Source of the DNA: Agrobacterium cavarae
GTDB lineage: Bacteria; Pseudomonadota; Alphaproteobacteria; Rhizobiales; Rhizobiaceae
Assembly: GCF_004310285.1 (NCBI RefSeq)
Contig: NZ_SISF01000025.1
Span: forward strand, 105,568 to 169,567
Length of the DNA stretch: 64,000 nucleotides
Direction of reading: 5' to 3'
This document shows, one piece after another, positions 33,754 to 41,817 of the stretch (position 1 is the stretch's first letter; each line of letters begins with the position of its first letter). A program made the translations under genes and the position numbers. Below the pieces are notes generated by a model that was not told the DNA's origin, searched no databases, and saw only the letters and a list, made by a program, of their open reading frames with translations.

Positions 33754-33765
33754 GCAATTGATAGC

Positions 33766-33930
33766 AGGTCAGGCGCTCTTTCCGCAGCGTCTCTATCGGA
33801 AAGTCTGACCTACGGTCTTGAAGCGGTAGGCACTCTTCCTACATCTGCCTCAACCCGCTGGTCCGGGCCCCTCTGGTGAAAGTCTCGGCGCTTTCACGAT
33901 GTCGGACCTTTTCCGACATCACGCCGAGGC
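33766..33930 (+). other. Strongly structured RNA region, possible pseudoknot
   Basis: Non-coding gap with nested or adjacent stems: AGGTCAG/CTGACCT plus CTTTCCG/CGGAAAG (33766-33811); AGCGG/CCGCT enclosing TAGG/CCTA (33822-33859); GTGAAAG/CTTTCAC (33876-33897); GATGTCGGA/TCCGACATC (33898-33920). The loop of the third stem, TCTCGGCG (33883-33890), is complementary to CGCCGAG at 33922-33928, giving a possible pseudoknot that ends 7 bases before the ribosome site of the gene at 33945. Could be a cis-regulatory leader or a compound operon end. No T-run is present. Confidence 0.5.
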
Positions 33931-33944
33931 TGCAGAGGCCCCTC

Positions 33945-34256
33945 ATGCTTTCCGATATCGCCGCATGGTTCATCACGCTGTTCGTCGTCGATCCGCTTCA
34001 GGCGGAAATGCGCGAACAGCTCGATCGTGCAAATGCGTCTACTGAAATCATCCAGCAATCGCAGCGTTGCGTTGCCAGCCAGGCGCCGCAGCTTCTCAAC
34101 CGCGCCGGCGAAGACCCGGCCTGGGCGATCGCCACCGTTGTCGGTTTCACCTTCGGCTGGACGTCACCGGCGCAATTGCTGGATAAGGGCGATCCGAACT
34201 GCGCAGCCGTTCTGGGCTTGTTGCAAGGCCGTGATGGTGAAGGGGCCGAGGTGTAA
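33945..34256 (+). CDS. Small secreted hypothetical protein (103 aa)
   Basis: I do not recognise this family. It starts MLSDIAAWFITLFVVDPLQA, a short hydrophobic N-terminus that reads like a signal peptide or membrane anchor, followed by a helical EMREQLDRANASTEIIQQSQ stretch and two cysteines (about residues 43 and 86) that could form a disulfide. GAGG lies 8 nt before the ATG at 33945. The frame opens upstream to 33876 but through the structured RNA region. It is convergent with lpsL, sharing a 10-bp inverted repeat at the junction. Confidence 0.65.
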   Translation: MLSDIAAWFITLFVVDPLQAEMREQLDRANASTEIIQQSQRCVASQAPQLLNRAGEDPAWAIATVVGFTFGWTSPAQLLDKGDPNCAAVLGLLQGRDGEGAEV

Positions 34257-34257
34257 T

Positions 34258-34281
34258 ATCTAAGACCGCAGGGTCTTAGAT
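34258..34281. terminator. 10-bp inverted repeat between convergent genes
   Basis: ATCTAAGACC (34258-34267) / GGTCTTAGAT (34272-34281) with a 4-nt GCAG loop. It overlaps the lpsL stop codon (34276-34278) and immediately follows the stop of the 33945 gene, so it can form at both mRNA ends. T-tracts are short, so termination strength is uncertain. Confidence 0.5.
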
Positions 34282-35292
34282 AGTTCCGTTGCGCCAGCCC
34301 CGGTACCATTCGACGAAACACTGGACGCCTGTTTCGACGGGCGTTTCCGGCGCGTAGTTCGTGAGTGCACGCAACAGATCCGGTGAGGCATAGGTGCGCG
34401 GCACGTCGCCCTGTTGCATTGGCAGCATGTTGCGGATGGCCTTCTGGCCAAGGACCGTCTCCACCGTTTCGACGAAGCGCATCAATTCGACCGGTTGGCC
34501 ACCGCCAATATTGACCACACGGAACGGTGCGTGCTTCGACAGCGTATCGGTCACACCCTCTTCGGTGACGCGATTGTCTTCGGAAGGCGCAATGTGGCTG
34601 AGGCGGATGATGCCTTCCACCAGATCGTCGATATAGGTGAAGTCACGGCTCATCATGCCTTCGCCGTAGATATCGATCGGCTGACCCTTGAGGATGGCAT
34701 CCACGAACTTGAACAGCGCCATGTCGGGACGGCCAAAGGGACCATAGACCGTGAAGAAGCGGAAAGCGGTCGTCGGTACCTTGTGCAGATGCGCGTAGCT
34801 ATGCGCCATCAGTTCCATCGACTTCTTGGTGGCCGCATAGATCGTCATCGGCTCGTCGGCGCGGTCGCTCTCGGCAAAGGGCACTTTCTCATTCGAGCCG
34901 TAGATCGAGGAGGTCGAGGCGAGCAGAAGATGCTTTGGCTGAAGATTTTTCGCCAGCTCCAGAATATTCCAGGAGCCGATGAGGTTCGAATTCACATAGT
35001 CTTTGGGGCACTCGATGCTGTAGCGAACGCCCGCCTGCGCCGCGAGATGGATGATCACCTCCGGCTCGGCGAGATCGACCGCGCGGTTCAGCGCATCGGC
35101 ATCTTCCAGCATGCCGATCTGCGCTTTGAAGCCGTTCGAGCGGGATAGGATCGCGTGCCGCTTTTCCTTCAGCGCCACATCGTAATATTGCGTCATCCCG
35201 TCGAATCCGACGACGAAGTGACCATCGTCCAGCAATCGCTTGGCGAGATGAAAGCCGATGAAACCTGCCGTGCCGGTAATCAGATAACGCAT
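34276..35292 (-). CDS. lpsL: UDP-glucuronate 4-epimerase
   Basis: A 338-residue extended SDR that interconverts UDP-glucuronate and UDP-galacturonate for LPS and polysaccharide synthesis. NAD motif GTAGFIG is at residues 7-13, then [12 protein letters not shown], the catalytic STSSIYG and [15 protein letters not shown] (Tyr/Lys), and [15 protein letters not shown], typical of the UDP-uronate epimerase group rather than GalE. The adjacent upstream gene makes its substrate. The lpsL-rkpK pairing is known in Sinorhizobium. Confidence 0.93.
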   Translation of the reverse strand: MRYLITGTAGFIGFHLAKRLLDDGHFVVGFDGMTQYYDVALKEKRHAILSRSNGFKAQIGMLEDADALNRAVDLAEPEVIIHLAAQAGVRYSIECPKDYVNSNLIGSWNILELAKNLQPKHLLLASTSSIYGSNEKVPFAESDRADEPMTIYAATKKSMELMAHSYAHLHKVPTTAFRFFTVYGPFGRPDMALFKFVDAILKGQPIDIYGEGMMSRDFTYIDDLVEGIIRLSHIAPSEDNRVTEEGVTDTLSKHAPFRVVNIGGGQPVELMRFVETVETVLGQKAIRNMLPMQQGDVPRTYASPDLLRALTNYAPETPVETGVQCFVEWYRGWRNGTI

Positions 35293-35310
35293 GGGTGTAC
35301 AGACCTTCCG

Positions 35311-36621
35311 TTACTGTTCCGAGCGGCCGATGCTCGAATAGGCGAAGCCATGGGCTGTGACTTCGTCGGCGCGGTAGATGTTGCGCAGATCAACGAGGAC
35401 AGGGCTCTTCATGGTGCTTTTGAGACGGGCGAGATCGAGCGCGCGGAACTGGTTCCATTCGGTCACGATCACCAGCGCTTCGGCATCCTGCGCGGCCTCA
35501 TAAGGCCCCTGCGCATAATCGATGCCCTCAATCAAAGGCTTGGCATTTGCCATGCCTTCCGGGTCATAGGCTGTAACTTTCGCTCCGGCATCCTGCAATG
35601 TCTGGATGACGGTAATCGCCGGGCTGTCGCGCATGTCGTCGGTGTTCGGCTTGAAGGTCAATCCGAGAACGGCCACCTTCTTGCCGCGGATATCCCCGCC
35701 AGCGGCTGCGATGACTTTGCGGCCCATGGCGCGCTTGCGGTTGTCGTTCACAGAAATCGTTGCCTCGATCAGACGAACCGGGCTGTCATAGTCCTGCGCG
35801 GTCTTGGCAAGTGCCAGCGTATCCTTGGGGAAGCAGGAGCCGCCGTAACCCGGCCCCGCGTGAAGGAATTTCGAGCCGATGCGGCCATCGAGGCCAATGC
35901 CGCGCGACACGTCCTGCACATCGCCCCCCACCTTTTCGCACAGGTCGGCGATCTCGTTGATGAAGGTAATCTTCATCGCCAGGAATGCATTGGCGGCATA
36001 CTTGATCAGTTCGGAGGTGCGCCGGGTGGTGAAGAGAAGTGGCGACTGGTTGAGATAGAGCGGACGATACACTTCCGTCATCACCGGACGTGCGCGCTCG
36101 TCGGAGAGGCCAACGACGATACGGTCTGGACGCTTGAAATCGTCGATTGCCGCACCTTCGCGCAGAAACTCCGGGTTGGAAACGACGGCAAAATCCGCAG
36201 TCGGGTTTTCCTCACGGATGATGCGCTCCACCTCGTCACCGGTGCCGACAGGCACGGTGGACTTGGTGACGATGACGGTAAAGCCGGTGATGGCTGCTGC
36301 GATTTCCTTCGCTGCCGCGTAGACATAGCCGAGATCGGCATGGCCGTCACCGCGGCGCGATGGCGTGCCGACGGCGATGAAAACAACATCCGCATCTGCA
36401 ACAGCCGTTTTCAGATCAGTGGTGAAGCTCAGCCGGCCGGCCTTGGCATTGGTGGAAACAATGACATCGAGACCAGGCTCAAAAATCGGGATCTGCCCGT
36501 TCTTCAACGCGTCGATCTTTTCCGGCATCTTGTCGACGCAGATCACGTCATGGCCGAAATCAGCAAAGCAGGCGCCAGAAACCAAGCCGACGTAACCTGA
36601 TCCAATCATCACAATACGCAT
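35311..36621 (-). CDS. rkpK: UDP-glucose 6-dehydrogenase
   Basis: A 436-residue NAD-dependent four-electron dehydrogenase producing UDP-glucuronate. N-terminal Rossmann motif IGSGYVGLVSGACF (residues 6-19), catalytic Cys block GPGYGGSCFPKDT at about residue 255, and C-terminal UDP-binding domain (VLGLTFKPNTDDMRDSPA). The ATG at 36621 (MRIVMIGSG) is chosen over one 12 codons upstream because the Rossmann strand must be close to the N-terminus and AAGG lies upstream. It is followed 18 bases later by lpsL. The 213-base AT-rich gap upstream presumably holds its promoter. Confidence 0.95.
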   Translation of the reverse strand: MRIVMIGSGYVGLVSGACFADFGHDVICVDKMPEKIDALKNGQIPIFEPGLDVIVSTNAKAGRLSFTTDLKTAVADADVVFIAVGTPSRRGDGHADLGYVYAAAKEIAAAITGFTVIVTKSTVPVGTGDEVERIIREENPTADFAVVSNPEFLREGAAIDDFKRPDRIVVGLSDERARPVMTEVYRPLYLNQSPLLFTTRRTSELIKYAANAFLAMKITFINEIADLCEKVGGDVQDVSRGIGLDGRIGSKFLHAGPGYGGSCFPKDTLALAKTAQDYDSPVRLIEATISVNDNRKRAMGRKVIAAAGGDIRGKKVAVLGLTFKPNTDDMRDSPAITVIQTLQDAGAKVTAYDPEGMANAKPLIEGIDYAQGPYEAAQDAEALVIVTEWNQFRALDLARLKSTMKSPVLVDLRNIYRADEVTAHGFAYSSIGRSEQ

Positions 36622-36834
36622 TAAACAACCTTTTTCCAGGCTGGGCGGTAAAGCCACTCAGCGACTTAAATATTGTCTCTAAAATTGCTATTTATCTGCC
36701 TTCCTCTGCATTCACAAGCACACAAACGGATTTCAACGAGAATAGTAAAATTTTTTTGTACCGAATAAAACCAAACGGCTCTTCAAGCTATTCTCCCTTT
36801 ACTATCAGTAACGCCTTCTTGCCGCAGGAACTTC

Positions 36835-38049
36835 ATGACCCAACCCAACACTCTCCAGGACATTGCATTCTGGCTGTCTCGACAGGGCTACGAGGGTACG
36901 CCGGAAGAGGAGCTTCTGGCGGGCTTTTGCGAACGCTGCAACGCGGCTGGCATCTCCATTTCCTCGGCTTTGGTCCTGATGGACACGCTCCACCCGGATT
37001 TCGAGGGGCATGCTTTCCAGTGGGACAGCCGCGATACGGTCGATTCATCCAGCGTCTATGATTTCACCGATGAGGGTAAGGCGCGTGAGGCCTGGGAGAG
37101 CTCCGTCTTCTTTCACCTTCTGAAAGAGAATGCGGAGGAGATCCGGCAGCGGTTGTTCCTCAATGAGCAGGCGAGCTTCTACAAGCTGGATGAGCTGCGC
37201 AATGCGGGTCATACCGACTACATCGCGTCCATCCATCGCTTTACGGAGCGTGGTAGCATCGGGGAAATGAGTGCCTTTTATTCCCGCTGGCTCACCCGGC
37301 AGCCGGAGGGCTTTCATGACGATGAGTTGGCTGCATTGCGCATGCTGCTGCCGACGCTTGCGCTAGCAGTGAAGACGGCTTGCTGCATGCGCATCATCGA
37401 AACGATTACGGATGTCTATCTTGGCCGTGACGCCGGTCGCAAGGTGATGAGTGGCACGATCACGAGAGGCGAAGTCGAACGGATCGAAGCGGTCCTGTGG
37501 TTTTCCGATCTTCGAGATTTCACCGGCATTTCCGATCGCGCCAAGCCGGATCAGATCATCCCATTTCTTAATGATTACGCCGGTCTCGTCATCGATGCGA
37601 TCCATGCGCATGGCGGCAGCGTGCTTAAACTGATCGGCGATGGCGTTCTTGCAATCTTCCGAAGTGGCAACCGCCAGGATGATTGTGCCGCAGCACTTGC
37701 CGCGGAAATGACGATGCGAACGCGTCTTTCGGTCCTGAACCATGAGCGCCACGCGAAAGACCTTCCGACAACTGATGTCTATCTCGGTCTCCATGTCGGT
37801 GAAGTCTTCTATGGCAATATCGGCAGCCGAGGGCGCCTTGATTTCACCGTAGTTGGACCCGCGGTCAACATGGTGAGCCGCATCGGAGGTCTCTGCGGTT
37901 CGGTCGATCGCGACACGGTGATGTCACGGGATTTTGTCGCCACGTGTCCTGAAGAGATGCAGGCGCTGATGGTGTCGCTCGGGCGATACGCCCTGCGCGG
38001 CTTCGCGAGAGCACACGAACTCTTCACCATCGACCCCGAACTGGCTTGA
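36835..38049 (+). CDS. Class III adenylate cyclase
   Basis: A 404-residue cytoplasmic protein. Residues 1-200 form a helical/mixed N-terminal domain without membrane segments, similar to those found fused to rhizobial cyclases, probably sensory. The catalytic domain starts near residue 215: VLWFSDLRDFTGISD (metal Asp), then GGSVLKLIGDGVLAIF (second metal Asp) and GRLDFTVVGPAVNMVSRI (transition-state Asn). All catalytic residues appear intact. It is expected to make cAMP. Rhizobiaceae carry many paralogues and the input signal here is unknown. AGGA lies 7 nt before the ATG. Confidence 0.88.
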   Translation: MTQPNTLQDIAFWLSRQGYEGTPEEELLAGFCERCNAAGISISSALVLMDTLHPDFEGHAFQWDSRDTVDSSSVYDFTDEGKAREAWESSVFFHLLKENAEEIRQRLFLNEQASFYKLDELRNAGHTDYIASIHRFTERGSIGEMSAFYSRWLTRQPEGFHDDELAALRMLLPTLALAVKTACCMRIIETITDVYLGRDAGRKVMSGTITRGEVERIEAVLWFSDLRDFTGISDRAKPDQIIPFLNDYAGLVIDAIHAHGGSVLKLIGDGVLAIFRSGNRQDDCAAALAAEMTMRTRLSVLNHERHAKDLPTTDVYLGLHVGEVFYGNIGSRGRLDFTVVGPAVNMVSRIGGLCGSVDRDTVMSRDFVATCPEEMQALMVSLGRYALRGFARAHELFTIDPELA

Positions 38050-38209
38050 TCTCCCACCAAAACCCCAACCGTTGCTGAAATGTCAGTGTTACCGCTTTTG
38101 TGTATTTTCGCCTTGTGAGGGTGGAGCATGAGGCGTAGCTCTTTTAGCGAGGAGCCACCGACCATCATGATCTGACGCGCGTCAGCCGCGATCGCAGACC
38201 GGCTCGCCC

Positions 38210-39130
38210 ATGTCTTTGCCGTTACCGTCTGGATTGTTCGTCATGCAAAAAGGTTTTCTTCTCGGACTGCTCGCTTACGCCAGCTTTTCCTGGGGAGACG
38301 CCACGATCAAGTCGCTTGGTCACCAGGTTTCGGTGTTCGAGATCGGCTTCTTCAGCATCCTGTCCTCTGCCGCCATCATCTTCTTCACCAAGCCACGGGA
38401 AGAACGGTGGCGCGAATTCTGGCGCATGAGCCGACCTTTTGCGGTGCACGGGCGCGCAATTTCCGGTCTGCTTGCTGGCATTCTCGGCATCTATGCCTTC
38501 ACGACGCTGCCCTTGGCAGAAGCCTATGCGCTGATCTTTCTGTCCCCGCTGTTCGTTACCATTCTCTCCGCAGTCGTGCTGAAGGAAGACATCGGGCTCT
38601 GGCGCTGGTCTGCGGTTTTTGCCGGGATCGTAGGCGTGTTCCTTGTCGTGCGACCGGGCTTCAAGGCTCTGGAACTCGGTCACCTGGCGGCAGTCGGTGT
38701 CGCTCTTCTGGCGGCGATGACGATCGTCATTTTGCGTTCGCTTGCCGGGCGTGAAAAGCGCACCTCGATTATGGGTGTTCTGCTCGTTTACGGCCTCACC
38801 TTCAACGGGATTTTGGCAATTCCGCATTTTCACGTTCCGACATTGCATCAGGTCGGCGCCTTCATCGTCATCGGCATTTGCACGGCGGTCGGCCAGATCA
38901 CGCTGCTGACGGCAACGAAGATCGCGCCTGCCAGCCAGATTGCGCCGTCGCATTATTCGCAGATCCTCTGGGCCGTAGGGATCGGCGCTTTCTTCTTCGC
39001 CGAATATCCGGACACACTTGCGGTGTTTGGTCTGATCGTGATCGCCAGTGCCGGGCTGCTCACGATGATGCGTGAAAAGATCCGGCTTGGGACCGTGCGC
39101 TGGAATCCGTTTTTCCGCAATCGCCTGTAA
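38210..39130 (+). CDS. DMT superfamily (EamA) transporter
   Basis: A 306-residue membrane protein with ten predicted helices arranged as two EamA repeats (residues about 15-145 and 155-290). Recognisable blocks are LLAYASFSWGDATIKSLG, FTTLPLAEAYALIFLSPLFV, VLKEDIGLWRW and LTATKIAPASQIAPSHYSQILWA. Members export small metabolites, and the substrate is not predictable. A second start 11 codons in (38243) is possible, since neither has a clear ribosome site. The 160 bases upstream contain nothing recognisable. Confidence 0.87.
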   Translation: MSLPLPSGLFVMQKGFLLGLLAYASFSWGDATIKSLGHQVSVFEIGFFSILSSAAIIFFTKPREERWREFWRMSRPFAVHGRAISGLLAGILGIYAFTTLPLAEAYALIFLSPLFVTILSAVVLKEDIGLWRWSAVFAGIVGVFLVVRPGFKALELGHLAAVGVALLAAMTIVILRSLAGREKRTSIMGVLLVYGLTFNGILAIPHFHVPTLHQVGAFIVIGICTAVGQITLLTATKIAPASQIAPSHYSQILWAVGIGAFFFAEYPDTLAVFGLIVIASAGLLTMMREKIRLGTVRWNPFFRNRL

Positions 39131-39157
39131 CGAAGCCGGCTTGAGGATGTCCAGGCG

Positions 39158-40060
39158 CTACAGCGGCTTGCCAACCTGCTCCAGGAGCCAGGTCTGAAAC
39201 GCTTGCGCCAGGACATTGTCCTGCCGCCCCTCCGGAAGAGCGATGTGGTAACTCTTGTCTGTGGCGAGCGGCACATCGAACACGACGGCCAGTTGCCCTG
39301 AAACCAGCTCGGCCTCGATCAGATATCTCGGCAGAAGCGCGAAGCCAAGTCCACTGATGGTCGCTTCAATCAACATCGAAAACTGGTCGAAGCGGCTACC
39401 GCGATATGCGCCTTCAGACGCGATGCCGTTCATCTCGAACCAATCGGTCCAGAGTTTTGGGCGGGTGGTGACGTGCAACAGAGGCTTGGACAAGAGGTCT
39501 ACATGGGTCTCGGGCGTGTGTTTTGCGAGTAGCGACGGGCTTGCGACCGGGACGATGACCTCGTTGCAGAGGAAGGTGCATGTGCCGCGTGCCCAGACTG
39601 GCTGTCCGTAATGGATTGCGATATCGAAGCTCTCTTCGTCGAAATCGAAAGGCTGGGATCGCGATCCGACGGTCAGAACCGTTTCCGGGTAGAGCGCCAT
39701 GAATTTGTGCAGGCGGGGGGTCAGCCAGCGGCTGCCGAAGGTGGGCAACGTGGCGATGGAGAGCGAGGCGCTGGAAGTGCCCGCCGTGACCGCGCGCACC
39801 ATCAACTGCTCGGACTGGTGCAAGAGCTTCTGCACGTCAGGCAGGAACTTGCGGCCAGCATCGGAGAGTATAACCCGCCGCCTGATGCGCTCGAAGAGAA
39901 GCATGCCGGTCTGTGCCTCGAGGTCGCTGATCTGCCGGCTGACCGCACTTTGCGTCAGGTTCAATTCTTCCGCCGCCCGGGTAAAGTTTCCATGCCGTGC
40001 AGCACATTCAAACGCCTGCAGCGTGACGATATCGGGAACCAGTCGTCTGCGCGTATCCAT
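39158..40060 (-). CDS. LysR family regulator (GcvA-like)
   Basis: A 300-residue LysR regulator with HTH at about residues 10-65 (FECAARHGNFTRAAEELNLTQSAVSRQISDLE split over the helices) and an effector-binding domain after residue 95. It is divergent from the semialdehyde dehydrogenase gene, with a shared 166-base control region containing a direct repeat pair and a dyad. LysR regulators typically control such a divergent neighbour, so a lysine-catabolite-responsive role is inferred. It is convergent with the DMT gene. Confidence 0.88.
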   Translation of the reverse strand: MDTRRRLVPDIVTLQAFECAARHGNFTRAAEELNLTQSAVSRQISDLEAQTGMLLFERIRRRVILSDAGRKFLPDVQKLLHQSEQLMVRAVTAGTSSASLSIATLPTFGSRWLTPRLHKFMALYPETVLTVGSRSQPFDFDEESFDIAIHYGQPVWARGTCTFLCNEVIVPVASPSLLAKHTPETHVDLLSKPLLHVTTRPKLWTDWFEMNGIASEGAYRGSRFDQFSMLIEATISGLGFALLPRYLIEAELVSGQLAVVFDVPLATDKSYHIALPEGRQDNVLAQAFQTWLLEQVGKPL

Positions 40061-40095
40061 TCCTGCCTCGCATCAACCCACCCGCTTTCCTCATT

Positions 40096-40151
40096 TGAAA
40101 TGGGTGGTTCCAGACGTATATGATCTGGAAAGAGAATGAAATGGGTGGTTC
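40096..40151. promoter_or_regulatory. Direct repeats flanking a dyad in the lysR-dehydrogenase promoter region
   Basis: The 15-mer TGAAATGGGTGGTTC occurs exactly twice, at 40096-40110 and 40137-40151, 41 bases apart (about four helical turns). Between them is the perfect dyad TTCCAGA-N9-TCTGGAA (40108-40130). This looks like a multi-site LysR operator overlapping the divergent promoters. Confidence 0.65.
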
Positions 40152-40226
40152 GCACCCGACCAACTGCCCCGAGCCATCTCCCGCGTGCCGGAACAACAGG
40201 TGGCGAAAATCGTCAGGAGCCAGAAT

Positions 40227-41753
40227 ATGTCCGCAGCCAAAGTCGATGTCGTGAAGGAAGCAGCCGCGCTTCTGTCCAAGATGGGCGTCTCGTCCGATCT
40301 CTATCAGGGTGGCGACATGGCCTCCTTCAGCCCCGTGACGGGCGAGCAGGTCGCGAGCCTCAAGACGGTTTCCCCTGCAGAGGTCACAGGTATCGTCGAG
40401 AAGGCGGATACCGCGTTCCGCGCCTGGCGCCTGGTTCCCGCACCGCGGCGTGGCGAGTTGATCCGGCTTCTCGGTGAAGAACTGCGCGCCTTCAAGACCG
40501 ATCTCGGTCGCCTCGTCTCGCTCGAAGCCGGCAAGATCCCGTCCGAAGGCCTGGGCGAAGTTCAGGAGATGATCGACATCTGCGATTTCGCCGTCGGCCT
40601 GTCCCGCCAGCTTTACGGCCTGACGATTGCGACGGAACGCCCCGGCCACCGCATGATGGAGACCTGGCATCCGCTCGGCGTCGTAGGCGTCATTTCCGCC
40701 TTCAACTTCCCCGTTGCCGTCTGGTCCTGGAATGCAGCACTTGCCATCGTTTGCGGCAACTCCGTCGTCTGGAAGCCGTCGGAAAAGACGCCGCTGACGG
40801 CGCTCGCCGTGCAGGGTATTTTCGAACGCGCGGTCGCCCGCTTTGGCGATGCGCCGGAAGGTCTCAGCCAGCTTTTGATCGGTGATCGTGCCGTTGGCGA
40901 AGCGTTGGTCGATCATCCGAAGGTCCCGCTTGTCTCGGCCACAGGCTCCACGCGCATGGGTCGCGATGTCGGTCCGCGTCTTGCCAAACGTTTTGCCCGT
41001 GCGATCCTCGAGCTTGGCGGCAACAATGCCGGTATCGTCTGCCCGTCGGCTGACCTCGACATGGCGCTGCGCGCCATCGCCTTCGGTGCCATGGGAACGG
41101 CGGGCCAGCGCTGCACGACACTGCGCCGCCTCTTCGTCCATGACAGCGTCTATGATCAATTGGTGCCGCGTCTGAAGAAAGCTTATGCTTCCGTCTCCGT
41201 CGGCAATCCGCTTGAAACGTCTGCCCTCGTTGGCCCGCTGGTCGATAAGGCCGCATTCGATGGCATGCAGAAGGCGCTCGAGGAGGCTAAGGCGCATGGC
41301 GGTGTGGTCGCCGGCGGCGAGCGCGTCGATACAGGGTCTGCCAATGGCTATTACGTAAAGCCCGCACTCGTCGAAATGCCAAAGCAGGTCGGCCCGGTTC
41401 TCGAAGAAACCTTCGCGCCGATCCTCTATGTGATGAAGTATTCCGATCTCGATTCCGCGATCGAAGAGCATAACGCCGTCGCGGCCGGTCTCTCCTCGTC
41501 CATTTTCACGAAAGACCTGCAGGAAGCCGAGCGTTTCCTCGCTGCCGATGGCTCGGATTGCGGCATCGCCAACGTCAATATCGGCACCTCCGGTGCCGAA
41601 ATCGGCGGTGCGTTCGGCGGTGAAAAGGAAACTGGCGGCGGCCGTGAATCCGGTTCCGACTCATGGAAGGCCTATATGCGCCGCGCCACCAACACGGTGA
41701 ACTATTCCAAGGCGCTACCTCTGGCGCAGGGTGTGTCGTTCGACATCGAGTAA
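40227..41753 (+). CDS. amaB: Aldehyde dehydrogenase, L-piperidine-6-carboxylate dehydrogenase type
   Basis: A 508-residue NAD-dependent dehydrogenase of the ALDH7-like group. FNFPVAVWSWNAALAIVCGN and VWKPSEKTPLTA (cofactor), FARAILELGGNNAGIV (catalytic Glu) and GTAGQRCTTLRRLF (catalytic Cys) are present, with the ALDH7-type GSDCGIANVNIGTSGAEIGGAF near the C-terminus. This group oxidises alpha-aminoadipate semialdehyde/piperideine-6-carboxylate in lysine breakdown. The ATG at 40227 has AGGAG 9 nt upstream. The divergent LysR gene is its probable regulator. A terminator follows at 41781. Confidence 0.88.
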   Translation: MSAAKVDVVKEAAALLSKMGVSSDLYQGGDMASFSPVTGEQVASLKTVSPAEVTGIVEKADTAFRAWRLVPAPRRGELIRLLGEELRAFKTDLGRLVSLEAGKIPSEGLGEVQEMIDICDFAVGLSRQLYGLTIATERPGHRMMETWHPLGVVGVISAFNFPVAVWSWNAALAIVCGNSVVWKPSEKTPLTALAVQGIFERAVARFGDAPEGLSQLLIGDRAVGEALVDHPKVPLVSATGSTRMGRDVGPRLAKRFARAILELGGNNAGIVCPSADLDMALRAIAFGAMGTAGQRCTTLRRLFVHDSVYDQLVPRLKKAYASVSVGNPLETSALVGPLVDKAAFDGMQKALEEAKAHGGVVAGGERVDTGSANGYYVKPALVEMPKQVGPVLEETFAPILYVMKYSDLDSAIEEHNAVAAGLSSSIFTKDLQEAERFLAADGSDCGIANVNIGTSGAEIGGAFGGEKETGGGRESGSDSWKAYMRRATNTVNYSKALPLAQGVSFDIE

Positions 41754-41780
41754 CACCGGCTCATCAAAACCTATAGCCGA

Positions 41781-41815
41781 AGGGCTGGCAGATAATATTC
41801 CTGCCAGCCTTTTCC
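41781..41815 (+). terminator. Terminator between dehydrogenase and putA (convergent)
   Basis: 11-bp stem AGGGCTGGCAG (41781-41791) / CTGCCAGCCTT (41801-41811) with a 9-nt AT loop, followed by TTCC. One G-T pair. Confidence 0.75.
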
Positions 41816-41817
41816 GT

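Noticed and set aside
40193..40217. GGAAC-N16-CGTC upstream of the semialdehyde dehydrogenase gene
   Set aside because: One mismatch at a critical -10 position, and it would start transcription almost at the start codon. Treated as chance.
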